64,000 bases of DNA from Nonomuraea harbinensis (GCF_019396385.1 NZ_JAHKRN010000018.1:89661-153660), one strand, 5' to 3'; counted from the stretch's first letter, positions 50,658-63,007 are shown. The notes: generated by a model from the sequence alone, not told the origin. Numbers and translations: made by a program.

Positions 50658-50861
50658 TCAGGGAGCCAGGCAGTGGACGGCGGGGAGCTCGGCCGGAATG
50701 CCCGGCGAGCTGGGGTCGACGAGACTGGTCGCACCGGCGGCGCTCTCGGCCAGACAGAGCGAGACCGCGACCGGGTCGACGACGGCGTGGGCGGGGGTAG
50801 CGGCGAGCAGGCCGGCGGCCACGAGCGTGGCGGCCGTCAGCGAGCGGGTGGTGGGTCGCAT
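50658..50861 (-). CDS. 67-residue secreted protein
   Basis: A small exported protein. A classic signal peptide (RPTTRSLTAATLVAAGLLAATPAHA) is followed by about 42 mature residues, VVDPVAVSLCLAESAAGATSLVDPSSPGIPAELPAVHCLAP, with two cysteines that could pair. The ATG at 50861 has an AAGGAGG site seven bases upstream. It is the first gene of the small-protein cluster. No family recognised. Confidence 0.75.
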   Translation of the reverse strand: MRPTTRSLTAATLVAAGLLAATPAHAVVDPVAVSLCLAESAAGATSLVDPSSPGIPAELPAVHCLAP

Positions 50862-51002
50862 GTGCCCTCCTTGGGCGGGTAATCGGGTCACCCCGGGATT
50901 GCTACCCACCGTAATCACAAAGTAACTCTGCGTACAAGAGATGCCTGTGGATTCTCATCTTCCCGCCGGATAAATCCCGCTTCGCACCACAAAATCCGGC
51001 CT

Positions 51003-51031
51003 TTGCACGAGGTTGTGGATCATGTTAACTA
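51003..51031 (+). promoter_or_regulatory. Candidate promoter of the glycerol importer operon
   Basis: TTGCAC (51003-51008) and TAACTA (51026-51031) are separated by 17 bases, 61 bases before the GTG of the first ATPase gene. Boxes are reasonable but not perfect. Confidence 0.45.
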
Positions 51032-51091
51032 GAGGTGAAAAGTCTCGATCGTCGCGGTAGCTGACACCTGTTCCGGGAAGGACCGGGCACA

Positions 51092-52183
51092 GTGACGCTC
51101 GTCATCGATGGCGTCTCCGTACGCCGGCGCGGGGAGATCTGGCTCGACGACATCCACCTGGAGTCATCCGGTGGCATGACGACGCTCCTCGGGCCGATGA
51201 CCGCGGGGAAGACCACGCTGATGCGGGTGGTGGCCGGGCTGCTGCCGCCGGACGCCGGGCGGGTGGTGGTCAACGGCGAGGACGTCACCGGCGTGTCGGT
51301 GCGCAAGCGGTCGGTGGCCTTCGTCTACCAGCAGTTCATCAACTACCCGTCGCTGACCGTCTACGAGAACATCGCCTCCCCGCTGCGCCTGGCCGCGGAG
51401 TTCCCCAAAGGCGAGGTGGACCGGCGGGTGCGCGAGGTCGCGGAGCTGATGGGCATCGGCGAGCTGCTCGGCCGCCGTCCCGGCGAGCTGTCGGGCGGCC
51501 AGCAGCAGCGCACCGCGATCGCCAGGGCCCTGGCCCGGCCGGTGGACGTGCTGCTGCTCGACGAGCCGCTCGCCAACCTGGACTTCAAGCTGCGCGAGCA
51601 GTTACGCGCCGACCTCAAGCGGATGTTCAGGGACTCCCCCGGCGTGGTGCTGTACGCGACGGCGGACCCGAACGAGGCACTGTCCTTCGCCGCGCCCGCG
51701 GTGGTGCTGGGCGAGGGCCGGGTGCGGCACCGGGGCGATCCGGCGGACCTGTACGCCGGGCCGCCGACGCTGGAGGTGGCCGCGACGCTCAGCGACCCGC
51801 CGCTGAACCTGCTGCCCGGCCTGGTGCGCGACGGCCGGATCGAGTGCCTGGGCGCCTCGTTCCCCGCGCCGGGCCTGACCGGGCCGGACCGGCGGGTGGT
51901 GGTGGCGGTGCGCCCGCACCAGGTGGGCATCGAACGGGCCGGCCCCGGGATGCTGGAGTTCCCGGCCGAGATCAGGCTGGCGGAGGTGACGGGCAGCGCC
52001 ACGTTCGTCCACCTGCTGCTGGAGGGCGGGACGCACCTGGTGGCGCATCTGGCGGGCACGCACCCGTACGAGCCGGGAGAGCCGGCGGTGGCGTACGTGG
52101 ATCCGGCGCGGGTGTTCGTGTTCGGCGAGGACGGCGCGCGGCTGCATGCCCCGCTGGGGGCGGAGGTCCGCCCGCATGGCTGA
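51092..52183 (+). CDS. glpS: ABC transporter ATPase, GlpS type (degenerate H-loop)
   Basis: A 363-residue sugar-type ATPase with a C-terminal TOBE-like domain. Walker A is GPMTAGKTT (34-42), the Q-loop is FVYQQFINYPSLTVYENIASPL, the signature LSGGQQQ (133-139) and Walker B VLLLDEPLANLD. At the H-loop the usual THDQ reads TADP, so the switch histidine is missing. It is the first of six overlapping or closely spaced genes whose order and types match the rhizobial GlpSTPQUV glycerol importer. It overlaps the next ATPase by eight bases. Confidence 0.86.
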   Translation: MTLVIDGVSVRRRGEIWLDDIHLESSGGMTTLLGPMTAGKTTLMRVVAGLLPPDAGRVVVNGEDVTGVSVRKRSVAFVYQQFINYPSLTVYENIASPLRLAAEFPKGEVDRRVREVAELMGIGELLGRRPGELSGGQQQRTAIARALARPVDVLLLDEPLANLDFKLREQLRADLKRMFRDSPGVVLYATADPNEALSFAAPAVVLGEGRVRHRGDPADLYAGPPTLEVAATLSDPPLNLLPGLVRDGRIECLGASFPAPGLTGPDRRVVVAVRPHQVGIERAGPGMLEFPAEIRLAEVTGSATFVHLLLEGGTHLVAHLAGTHPYEPGEPAVAYVDPARVFVFGEDGARLHAPLGAEVRPHG

Positions 52184-53263
52184 GATCCGCCTGGAAGGCG
52201 TGGCGCACAGTTACGACGGCGGCGGCACGTGGGCGCTGAAGCCGATGACGTGGACCTGGCGGACCGGCCGGGCGTACGCGCTGCTCGGGCCGAGCGGGTG
52301 CGGCAAGACGACGCTGCTCAACATCGTCAGCGGGCTGCTGACGCCGACGCGGGGACGGATCTGGTTCGACGACCGCGAGGTGACCGGGGTGCCGCCGGCG
52401 GGGCGGAACATCGCGCAGGTCTTCCAGTTCCCGGTGCTGTACGACCAGATGTCGGTCTACGACAACCTGGCCTTCCCGCTGCGCAACCGCGGGTACCCGA
52501 AGCAGGAGGTGGACCGGCGGGTGCGCCGGGTGTCGGGCCTGCTCGGGCTGGACGAGCACCTGCGCCGCCGGTCGCGGCGGCTGGACGCGGGCCGCCAGCA
52601 GATCGTGGCGCTGGGCCGCGGCCTGGTCCGCCCGGAGGTGGCCGCGGTGCTGCTGGACGAGCCGCTGACCGTGGTGGACCCGGCCATGAAGTGGACGCTG
52701 CGCAGCAAGCTCAAGGAGATCCACCGCGACACCGGGCACACGCTGGTCTACGTCACCCACGACCAGACGGAGGCGCTGACGTTCGCCGACGAGGTGGTGG
52801 TGCTCAACGACGGCGAGATCGTGCAGGCCGGCGAGCCGGGCGAGCTGTTCCTGTCGCCCGCGCACGAGTTCGTCGGCCATTTCATCGGCTCGCCCGGCAT
52901 GAACGTGCTGGACGGGTCGGTGGCCGGCGGGCTGGTGCTGGTGGGCGACGCCGCGGTCGGCCGGGCGTCCGGCGACCTGCCGCCGGGGCCGGTGCGGATC
53001 GGGGTGCGGCCGGAGTTCGTGCGGCTCACAAGTGAGGAGGCGCCACCCGGTATCGCCGCCCGGGTGACCGGGATCGACCGGATGGGCGCGTACGACCTGG
53101 TGCACGCCCAGGTGAACGGGCACCCGCTGGTCGCCCGCACGGACGCGGCGGCCGTGCGCGAGCCGGGCTCCGTGACGTTCCTGCGTTTCGCGGAGGGCCG
53201 GGCGTTCCTGTTCAGGGACGCGGTCCGGTGCGGGGTGGTCGAGCCGCTGGCGGGGAGTGCCCC

Positions 53264-53267
<4 letters not shown>
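52176..53267 (+). CDS. glpT: ABC transporter ATPase, GlpT type (degenerate signature)
   Basis: A 363-residue ATPase that complements its partner. Walker A GPSGCGKTT (38-46), Walker B AVLLDEPLTVVD and the H-loop VTHDQTEAL (about 195) are intact. The signature reads RLDAGRQQ near 135 instead of LSGGQ, and the D-loop is unusual. Paired with the upstream ATPase, one composite ATP site would be complete and the other defective. A C-terminal TOBE-like regulatory domain follows. The ATG at 52176 lies in the end of the upstream gene; its stop overlaps the permease start. Confidence 0.86.
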
Positions 53268-54177
<910 letters not shown>

Positions 54178-54181
<4 letters not shown>

Positions 54182-54993
54182 GCACGGTGCGGAGGCTGCC
54201 GTGGGCGCGGACGGTGTTCTGGCTGTACGGGATCACGCTGATGCTCCCGCTGCTGTGGATGTTCGGCATGTCGATCCGCCCGAACCAGGACATCCTCGGC
54301 AGCTTCCGGCTCATCCCGGAGCGGGTGACGTTCGACAACTACGTCACGTTCTTCACCGACCCGGTGTGGTACTCCAGCTATCTCAACTCGATCGTCTACA
54401 CGTCCATGAACGCGGTCATGTCGCTCGTCATCGCGCTGCCGGCCGCGTACGCGTTCTCCCGGTTCAGGTTCGCCGGGGACAAGCACCTGTTCTTCTGGCT
54501 GCTGACGAACAGGATGGCGCCGCCCGCGGTGTTCCTGCTGCCGTTCTTCCAGATCTACCAGGCGGTCGGGCTGTTCGACACCCATCTGGGCGTGGCCATC
54601 GCGCACATGCTGTTCAACGTGCCGCTCGCGGTGTGGATCCTGGAGGGCTTCATGTCCGGGATCCCGCGCGAGATCGACGAGACGGCCGCGATCGACGGCT
54701 ACTCGCTGCCCCGGTTCTTCGTCAGGATCTTCCTGCCGATGATCCGGTCGGCGATCGGCGTCACGCTGTTCTTCTGCTTCATGTTCAGCTGGGTCGAGCT
54801 GCTCATCGCGCGCACGATCACGTCGGTGAACGCCAAGCCGATCGCCGCCACCATGACTCGCACGGTGAGCGCGGCGGGCGTCGACTGGGGGCTGCTCGCG
54901 GCGGCCGGGGTGCTGACGATCGTGCCGGGCGCGATCGTCATCTGGTTCGTCCGCAACTACATCGCCAAGGGTTTCAGTCTGGGGAGGGTATAG
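54178..54993 (+). CDS. glpQ: ABC transporter permease, GlpQ type
   Basis: A 271-residue MalG-like permease. Six helices, with VFWLYGITLMLPLLWMFGMSI first and VLTIVPGAIVIWFVRNYIAKGF last. The EAA loop is IDETAAIDGYSLPRFFVRIFLPMI. The GTG at 54178 overlaps the previous stop; a GTG at 54187 is better spaced from GGGAGG and may be the true start. Four bases separate it from the small membrane protein gene. Confidence 0.9.
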
Positions 54994-54996
54994 CCG

Positions 54997-55272
54997 ATGC
55001 CCGACTGGATGGTGTGGACCGGGCCCACCGCCGCCGTCTTCGTCGGCCTCGGCCTGCTGCTGTGCGGGATGGCGATCTGGGCGAGGATCTCGCCGCCGGT
55101 GTCGCGGCGGGGGTTCCTGCGCATCGAGACCGATCGGGGGGACCGGCTGTACATCGGCCTGATCAGCGCGGCCGCCGTGCTCGCCGGGTGGATCGCCGTC
55201 ACCGATCTGTCCATGTGGCTGGCGCTGGCGGTGGCGTTCCTGGTGGTGCTGGCGATCGGGATGTGGGGCTGA
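54997..55272 (+). CDS. glpU: DUF2160 small membrane protein, GlpU type
   Basis: A 91-residue membrane protein with three hydrophobic segments (AAVFVGLGLLLCGMAIWA, LYIGLISAAAVLAGWIAVT, MWLALAVAFLVVLAIGMW) and RGFLRIETDRGDRLYIGL between the first two, the DUF2160 pattern. Such proteins are found only inside GlpSTPQUV-type operons and are needed for full glycerol uptake in rhizobia, by a mechanism not known to me. The ATG follows GGGGAGGG. Confidence 0.85.
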   Translation: MPDWMVWTGPTAAVFVGLGLLLCGMAIWARISPPVSRRGFLRIETDRGDRLYIGLISAAAVLAGWIAVTDLSMWLALAVAFLVVLAIGMWG

Positions 55273-55286
55273 CTAAGGAGGCGGCG

Positions 55287-57065
<1,779 letters not shown>

Positions 57066-57177
57066 CGCGCGCGCTGGTGGAGTGGGCGAACCCGACTGTC
57101 AGCGGGGTTCCTGCCCGCGCGACATCGATCAGCGAGCGCTTCCTCCAGGTGACCGACTCCGATGGCACCTATCGGTG

Positions 57178-58749
57178 TCAGGAGGCCGGGACCGGGTGCT
57201 CGTCCGCCTGCTTGGGGTCCGGGAGGTCCAGGGTGTCGCGGAGGGTGACGGACTTGAAGAAGAGGGTGGCGATGACGCCCACGACCGAGAGCCCTGCGGA
57301 GATGAGGAAGATGTGACCGGTCGCGTCCCCGTACGCGGATCGGACGATCGTCCTGATCGGCTCCGGCAGGGCGGCGATGTCGAGGGTGGCCGCGCCGCCG
57401 CTGGCCGAGGCCGGGATGCCGGCCTTGGCCAGCCCCTGGCTGATGCTGGTGGCGACCTGGTTGGCGAGGACGGCGCCGAGGACCGAGACGCCGATGGTGC
57501 CGCCGAGCGAGCGGAAGAACGTGATGGCGCCGCTGGCCGCGCCGAGTTCGCGCAGCGGGACGGTGTTCTGGATGGCCAGCACCAGGTTCTGCATCGACAT
57601 GCCGACGCCCACGCCGACCAGCACCATGGCGGCGCCGATGAGGTACAGCGAGGTCTGGTGGTCCATCGTCGACAGCACCAGGAAGCCCAGGGTGAGCACG
57701 ATCGAGCCGGTCACGATGTACGGCTTGATCTTGCCGCTCCTGGAGACCATGCGGCCGCTGATCGTGGAGGAGACCAGCACGCCCGCCATCATCGGGATGG
57801 TGAGCAGGCCCGCCTCGGTCGGGGTGTAGCCGCGGCCGATCTGGAAGTACTGGCCCAGGAAGACCGAGCCGCCGAACATGGCCATGCCGACCGCGAGGCT
57901 GGCCACGATGGCCAGGGCGGGGGTGCGGCGGCGGATGACGTGCAGCGGCACCACGGGCTGGGCGGCCCTGGTCTCCACCCAGGTGGCCAGCGCCAGGAGG
58001 ACGGCGCCGCCGCCGGCCATGGCCGCGGTCTGCCACGACAGCCAGTCGAAGGAGTTGCCGACGAACGTGATCCAGATGAGCAGCACGCTCACGCCGGCCG
58101 CGATGAGGGTGGCCCCGGCGTAGTCGATCTTGACGTTGTCCTGGCGGACGGTGGCGACGTGCAGCGTCTTGTGGAGCAGGCCCAGGGCGACGACGGTGAA
58201 GGGCACGGCGATGAAGAAGCACCAGCGCCAGCCGAGCCACGAGGTGTCGGCGATGAGCCCGCCGAGCAGCGGCCCGCCGACGGTGGCCACGGCCATGACG
58301 GCGCCGAGGTAGCCGTTGTAGCGGCCGCGCTCCTTGGGGCTGATCATCGCGGCGATCACGACCTGGACCAGGATCTGCAGCGCGCCCATGCCGAGCCCCT
58401 GCAGCGCCCGGAAGGCGATGAGCTGCTCGGTGTTCTGGGCGAACCCGCAGGCCAGCGAGGTCACCATGAAGATCACGATGGAGATCTGGAGCAGCAGTTT
58501 CTTGCTGAAGAGGTCGGCCAGCCGGCCCCAGATGGGCGTCGACGCGGTGGCGGCCAGCAGGGAGGCGGTGACGACCCAGGTGTACTGCGACTGGGTGCCC
58601 TTCAGCGCGCCGATGATCTGGGGCAGCGCGACCGACACGATCGTGCCGCTGATCATGGCGACGAACAGGACCAGCAGCAGCCCGCTGAGGGCTTTCAGCA
58701 CCTGCCGATGCGTCATCGGCTCGGCAGGTGCTGTCATGGGTGCGCTCAC
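57178..58749 (-). CDS. MFS drug exporter, DHA2 (14-helix) family
   Basis: A 523-residue EmrB/QacA-type proton-drug antiporter. Fourteen hydrophobic segments are predicted by eye. WGRLADLFSKKLLLQ corresponds to motif A, and GGPLLGGLIADTSWLGWRWCFFIAVP is the antiporter motif C with the conserved WRW. It is divergent from a TetR gene across a 106-base gap with palindromes, the usual setup for an inducible efflux pump. The substrate is not known. The Ala/Pro-rich start leaves the exact Met (58749 or 58737) open. Confidence 0.94.
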   Translation of the reverse strand: MSAPMTAPAEPMTHRQVLKALSGLLLVLFVAMISGTIVSVALPQIIGALKGTQSQYTWVVTASLLAATASTPIWGRLADLFSKKLLLQISIVIFMVTSLACGFAQNTEQLIAFRALQGLGMGALQILVQVVIAAMISPKERGRYNGYLGAVMAVATVGGPLLGGLIADTSWLGWRWCFFIAVPFTVVALGLLHKTLHVATVRQDNVKIDYAGATLIAAGVSVLLIWITFVGNSFDWLSWQTAAMAGGGAVLLALATWVETRAAQPVVPLHVIRRRTPALAIVASLAVGMAMFGGSVFLGQYFQIGRGYTPTEAGLLTIPMMAGVLVSSTISGRMVSRSGKIKPYIVTGSIVLTLGFLVLSTMDHQTSLYLIGAAMVLVGVGVGMSMQNLVLAIQNTVPLRELGAASGAITFFRSLGGTIGVSVLGAVLANQVATSISQGLAKAGIPASASGGAATLDIAALPEPIRTIVRSAYGDATGHIFLISAGLSVVGVIATLFFKSVTLRDTLDLPDPKQADEHPVPAS

Positions 58750-58788
58750 GCGCGACCTCCGTTTCGGATCTCGTGGTGACGACCGGAT

Positions 58789-58846
58789 ACTCTACTTCCC
58801 ATTGAGAAAGTTTGCGCATTGCGCATCTATTCCCGGCGGGTAGAGT
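58789..58846. promoter_or_regulatory. Divergent MFS/TetR control region with two nested dyads
   Basis: An outer inverted repeat ACTCTAC (58789-58795) and GTAGAGT (58840-58846) encloses an inner palindrome TGCGCATTGCGCA (58813-58825). The whole set lies between the divergent exporter and TetR genes and is the likely operator of the TetR protein. The right arm ends ten bases before the TetR start. Confidence 0.5.
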
Positions 58847-58855
58847 GACCGCAAG

Positions 58856-59437
58856 ATGGACACCACGACGCTGGGACTGCGCGAGCGCAAGAAGGCCGAG
58901 ACCCGGCAGGCCGTGCACGAGGCGGCGCTGCGGCTCGTCGTCGAGCACGGCTTCGACGGCGTGACGGTCGAGGCCATCGCCGACGCCGCCAACATCTCCC
59001 GCCGCACCTTCTCCAACTACTTCGCCGGCAAGGAAGACGCCCTCCTGTACGGGGAGGAGGAACGCTTCCGCCGGCTGGTGGCGCTGGTGCAGGAGCAGCC
59101 TCCCGGCCACAGCGCGTGGCAGGCCATGCGGGCCACGATCCTGGATCTGTACGAGGAGGTCGGCACCCCCGACCGCGAGTGGGCGATCCGCACCCGGCTG
59201 GCCAAGAAGCATCCGGCGCTGCTGGCGCGCCAGCTCGCCAACCACGCCGCACTCGAACGCGAGCTGGCGCAGGCCATCGCCGACCGGCGCGCCCCGGCAC
59301 GGCCGCGGGTGATGGCGGCGGCCTTCCTCGGGGCGCTGCGCCTGGCGACCTTCCAGTGGATCGAGGAGGAGGAGGCCCGGTCCCTGCTGGAGGTCGGCGA
59401 GGAGATCCTGGACGAGGTGGCCAGGCCCTTCACCTGA
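58856..59437 (+). CDS. TetR-family transcriptional regulator
   Basis: A 193-residue repressor. The N-terminal helix-turn-helix is clear: RERKKAETRQAVHEAALRLVVEHGFDGVTVEAIADAANISRRTFSNYFAGKEDALLYG, the acyl-regulator style. The remaining 130 residues are the helical ligand domain. It is divergent from the DHA2 exporter and very likely controls it and itself. Confidence 0.95.
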   Translation: MDTTTLGLRERKKAETRQAVHEAALRLVVEHGFDGVTVEAIADAANISRRTFSNYFAGKEDALLYGEEERFRRLVALVQEQPPGHSAWQAMRATILDLYEEVGTPDREWAIRTRLAKKHPALLARQLANHAALERELAQAIADRRAPARPRVMAAAFLGALRLATFQWIEEEEARSLLEVGEEILDEVARPFT

Positions 59438-59491
59438 CGGAGCGAGGAAGGGGCGGGACACCACGCCGGTGGCGCCCCGCCCGTTCGTGAC

Positions 59492-62155
59492 CTACGACGT
59501 CGCGACGGGTTCGGGGAGCGGGAACGGGCCCGCCGTGGCCGGGATCGGCGGGTCGTCATCCGCCGCGCGGTAGTCACAGGTGAAGACGTGCTCGCCGGGC
59601 CCGGCCTGCACCGGGGCCCGCCCCGGCAGATCGACCTCGGCCGTCGTGCCGGGCGGCACCGTCACCTCGACCGTCAGCTCCGTGCCCGCCCGCCGCCACG
59701 ACACCGCCGCCCGCCCGTACGGGGTGTCGTGCGCGGCGCGGGCGTGGGTGAGGCCGCCGCCCGGCCGCGGCGCGACCCGCAGGCGGCGGTAGCCGGGCGC
59801 CGCCGGGGCCAGCCCGGCCACCACGCGGTGCAGGTAGTCGGCCACCGCCCCCAGCGCGTAGTGGTTGAACGAGGTCATCTCCCCCGGGTTGACCGACCCG
59901 TCGGGCAGGAGGCTGTCCCACCTCTCCCAGATCGTGGTCGCCCCCATCGTCACCGGGTAGAGCCACGACGGGCACTCCCGCTGCGTCAGCAGGTGGTAGG
60001 CCGCGTCGTGGGAGCCCGTCTCCGCGAGGGCGTCGCAGACCAGCGGGGTGCCGACGAACCCGGTGCCGATCCGGTACCCGTCCCTGGCGACCAGCTCCGC
60101 CAGCCGCCGCCCGGCCCTCTCCCGCTCGCCGCCGTCGTCGAGCAGTCCGAAGCGGAGGGCGACCGCGTAGGCCGTCTGGCTGTCGCCGACCAGCCGTCCC
60201 GACGGCGTGACGTACTCCCGCCGGAACGCCTCCCGCACCTCCCCCGCCAGAGCGGCGTGACGGGCCGCGTCGTCGTCGTGGCCGAGCAGCCCGGCCACCC
60301 GTCCCAGGATGGAGGCGGTGGAGAAGTGGTAGGCGGTGGCGATCAGGTAGGGGTCGGTGCGCCCGTCGGCGGGCGCGTCCGGCGGGGCGGACGGGTCGAG
60401 CCAGTCGCCGAACTGGAACCCGTCGGACCACACCCGGTCCGGCCCCGCCAGTTCGGCGACCTGGTCCACCCAGGCCCGCATGCTCGGATACTGCCGCCGC
60501 AGCAGCTCCAGGTCGCCGGTGCGCTCGTACAGCACCCACGGCACGAGGACCGCCGCGTCTCCCCAGGCGGCGGCCGGCAGCGGCGGGAACTGCACCTGCA
60601 CCCACGGCACGTAGGGCGGGACCGTGCCCAGCTCGGCCTGCTCGGCGGCGAGGTCGCGCAGCCAGGAGGCGAGCGGGCCCGCGCAGTCGTACAGGAACGC
60701 CGCGGCCGGGGCGAACACCTGGATGTCGCCGGTCCAGCCGAGCCGCTCGTCGCGCTGCGGGCAGTCGGTGGGGATGTCGACGAAGTTGCCGCGCATGCTC
60801 CACACCACGTTCTCGTGCAGCCGCTCCAGCAGCGGGTCCGAGCAGCCGAACCAGCCGGTGCGGCGCATGTCGGTGTGGCAGACGACGGCGACCACGCCGT
60901 CCGGCGGGATCTCCCCCGGCCAGCCGGTCACCTCGGCGTAGCGGAAGCCGTGGATGGTGAAGCGCGGCTCCCACTCCTCGGCCCCGCCGCCGCGCAGGGT
61001 GTAGGTGTCGTGCGCGGCCGCGCCGCGCAGCGGGCGCACGGCCGGCGCGCCGTCCTCCAGGACCTCGGCGTGGCGCAGGGAGACGGTGTGCCCGGCGGGA
61101 CCCTGCACGCGGATGCGCAGCCGGCCCGAGATGTTCTGGCCGAAGTCGAGGATGGTCTCGCCGGACGGCCCGGTCAGGGTGGCGACGGGGGCGAGCGTCT
61201 CCACCCGGCGCACCGGCGGGCCGTCGGGGGCCACCAGGAGGGCGGGGTCGTGGTCGAGCACCTCCGCGGGCAGCCAGCCGGAGTCGTCGAACCCGGGCGA
61301 CGACCAGCCGCCGGGCAGCAGCCGGGCGTCGTGCTTCTCTCCGTCGTACAGGCCGGTCGCGCTGATCGGGCCGGGGGCGGCGCGCCACGAGCCGTCGGTG
61401 ACGAGCGTCTCGGTGCCGCCGTCGGCGTAGCCGAGTTCGAGCTGGGCGATGAGCGCGGTGCGCGTCCCGTACGTGCTGGTGCTGCCGTCCAGGAAGCCGA
61501 CGCGGCCCCGGTACCAGCCGTCGGCGAGCATCGCGCCGATCGCGTTGGGGCCGGGCCGCAGCAGGGCCGTGATGTCGTGGGTGCGGTAGCGGAGCCGGTG
61601 GCCGTAGCTGGTCCAGCCGGGCGCGAGCACGTCGTCGCCGACGACCTGGCCGTTGATCTCGACCTCGTACAGGCCGTGCGCGGTCACGTACAGGCGGGCC
61701 CGCACGGGCCGCTCGCGCAGGTCGAAGCCGCGGCGCAGCAGCGGCGCCGGGCCGTCGGGCGGGCCGGTGAGCGACGGCGGCGGCGCGGCGGCCGCGGCCT
61801 GCCAGCGGTCCGCCGTCAGCAGCCCGGTCTCCGCCTCCGACCAGGGGCTCCAGTCGCCGGCCCGGTCGCCGCCGTGCACCCGGACGCGGACGGCGCAGCG
61901 TTCGGCGGAGCCGAGCGGTTCGCCTGGCCACGGCACCAGCCGGGACTCGGCCGAGCGCACCAGGTGGCTGGCGGTGCCGCCGCCGGTGCGGATCTCGATC
62001 TCGTACGCGTCCTGCGTCCAGGACGGCGGTGCGGCGGTGACGGTCCAGGTCAGGCGTGGCCTGGACTCACCGATGCCGAGGGGCGGCCGGTGCGGGTCGA
62101 AGCGGTGGTGCTCGAAACGGGGGGCGTCGACGGTGATGCCGGACGCTCGGGTCAT
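59492..62155 (-). CDS. Alpha-L-rhamnosidase (GH78)
   Basis: An 887-residue GH78 enzyme that removes terminal alpha-L-rhamnose. There is no signal peptide, so it should act on imported saccharides. N-terminal beta domains (RLTWTVTA..., then LYVTAHGLYEVEINGQVVGDDVLAPGWTSY) lead to the (alpha/alpha)6 barrel. NFVDIPTDCPQRDERLGWTGDIQVFAPAA holds catalytic-site acids, and WLYPVTMGATTIWERWDSLLPDG holds the likely base Glu. A C-terminal beta domain follows. The ATG at 62155 has GAGGAG upstream. It is the fourth gene of an importer operon, 21 bases after the second permease. Confidence 0.95.
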   Translation of the reverse strand: MTRASGITVDAPRFEHHRFDPHRPPLGIGESRPRLTWTVTAAPPSWTQDAYEIEIRTGGGTASHLVRSAESRLVPWPGEPLGSAERCAVRVRVHGGDRAGDWSPWSEAETGLLTADRWQAAAAAPPPSLTGPPDGPAPLLRRGFDLRERPVRARLYVTAHGLYEVEINGQVVGDDVLAPGWTSYGHRLRYRTHDITALLRPGPNAIGAMLADGWYRGRVGFLDGSTSTYGTRTALIAQLELGYADGGTETLVTDGSWRAAPGPISATGLYDGEKHDARLLPGGWSSPGFDDSGWLPAEVLDHDPALLVAPDGPPVRRVETLAPVATLTGPSGETILDFGQNISGRLRIRVQGPAGHTVSLRHAEVLEDGAPAVRPLRGAAAHDTYTLRGGGAEEWEPRFTIHGFRYAEVTGWPGEIPPDGVVAVVCHTDMRRTGWFGCSDPLLERLHENVVWSMRGNFVDIPTDCPQRDERLGWTGDIQVFAPAAAFLYDCAGPLASWLRDLAAEQAELGTVPPYVPWVQVQFPPLPAAAWGDAAVLVPWVLYERTGDLELLRRQYPSMRAWVDQVAELAGPDRVWSDGFQFGDWLDPSAPPDAPADGRTDPYLIATAYHFSTASILGRVAGLLGHDDDAARHAALAGEVREAFRREYVTPSGRLVGDSQTAYAVALRFGLLDDGGERERAGRRLAELVARDGYRIGTGFVGTPLVCDALAETGSHDAAYHLLTQRECPSWLYPVTMGATTIWERWDSLLPDGSVNPGEMTSFNHYALGAVADYLHRVVAGLAPAAPGYRRLRVAPRPGGGLTHARAAHDTPYGRAAVSWRRAGTELTVEVTVPPGTTAEVDLPGRAPVQAGPGEHVFTCDYRAADDDPPIPATAGPFPLPEPVATS

Positions 62156-62176
62156 GGTGCTCCTCGTGCGAGTGGG

Positions 62177-63007
62177 TCAGCCCTTGATCGCGCCGGCGGT
62201 CATCCCGGCCACGATCTTGCGGTTGAAGAAGACGAACGCCAGCAGCGGCGGGATCGTGATCAGGACGATGTCCATGAACAGCAGGTTCCACTGGGTGCTG
62301 TACTGGCTCTGGAAGTTGTAGAGGGTGAGCTGGACGGTGGCGTTCTCGTCGCCGGGCAGGAAGTAGAGCGGGTTGACGAAGTCGTTGAAGACGGCGACGG
62401 ACGTGGTGAGGATCACGGTGATGGTCACCGGCCGCATCAACGGGAAGATCACCCGGAAGAACAGCGCCATCCCGGTGCAGCCGTCGATCATCGCGGCCTC
62501 GTCCAGCTCGCGCGGGATGGCGGCGATGAACGCCCGGTAGAGCAGCATCGCGAACGACAGGCTGTAGGCGACCTCGACCAGGATGAGCCCAGGCAGCGTC
62601 TTGAACAGCCCTATCCCCTGCAGCACCCAGATGGTCGGCACCACGGCCGGCGGGATGATCAGCCCGGACAGCACGAGCAGGTTGACCACGCCGGCCACCC
62701 GGCCGGGCCGCCGCTGCAGCACGAACGCGGCCATGGAGGCGAACACCACGAGCAGCGCGACCGAGGTGACCGTGAGGATGGTGCTGTTCACGTACGCGGT
62801 CAGCAGCAGGTAGTCGCGGGCGGAGATCACCTCCACCAGGTTCCGCACCACGGGCCAGCTCGTCGGCCAGGCGAAGTCCAGGTCGGCGGCCTGCTTCTCG
62901 TCCTTGACCGCGGTGAGCAGCATGAACGAGAAGGGCACCAGGAAGACGGCGGCGGCCACCGCCAGCGCGAGCGTCTCGGCGCCGATCCTGCGCACGGTTG
63001 TCCTCAC
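62177..63007 (-). CDS. Sugar ABC transporter permease, MalG type
   Basis: A 276-residue CUT1-family permease. Six helices, beginning LALAVAAAVFLVPFSFMLLTAV. The EAA loop is LDEAAMIDGCTGMALFFRVIFPLM, and the ending FFNRKIVAGMTAGAIKG is the standard MalG-type C-terminus. The GTG start at 63007 overlaps the upstream permease stop (GTGA). Pairing with a GH78 gene suggests a rhamnose-containing oligosaccharide or glycoside. No ATPase gene is seen here; CUT1 systems often share MsiK. Confidence 0.93.
   Translation of the reverse strand: MRTTVRRIGAETLALAVAAAVFLVPFSFMLLTAVKDEKQAADLDFAWPTSWPVVRNLVEVISARDYLLLTAYVNSTILTVTSVALLVVFASMAAFVLQRRPGRVAGVVNLLVLSGLIIPPAVVPTIWVLQGIGLFKTLPGLILVEVAYSLSFAMLLYRAFIAAIPRELDEAAMIDGCTGMALFFRVIFPLMRPVTITVILTTSVAVFNDFVNPLYFLPGDENATVQLTLYNFQSQYSTQWNLLFMDIVLITIPPLLAFVFFNRKIVAGMTAGAIKG

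Noticed and set aside
57066..57177. Possible bidirectional terminator between the glycerol importer and the MFS gene
   Set aside because: Only short 5-base stems (for example CCGAT/ATCGG) are present; too weak to call.
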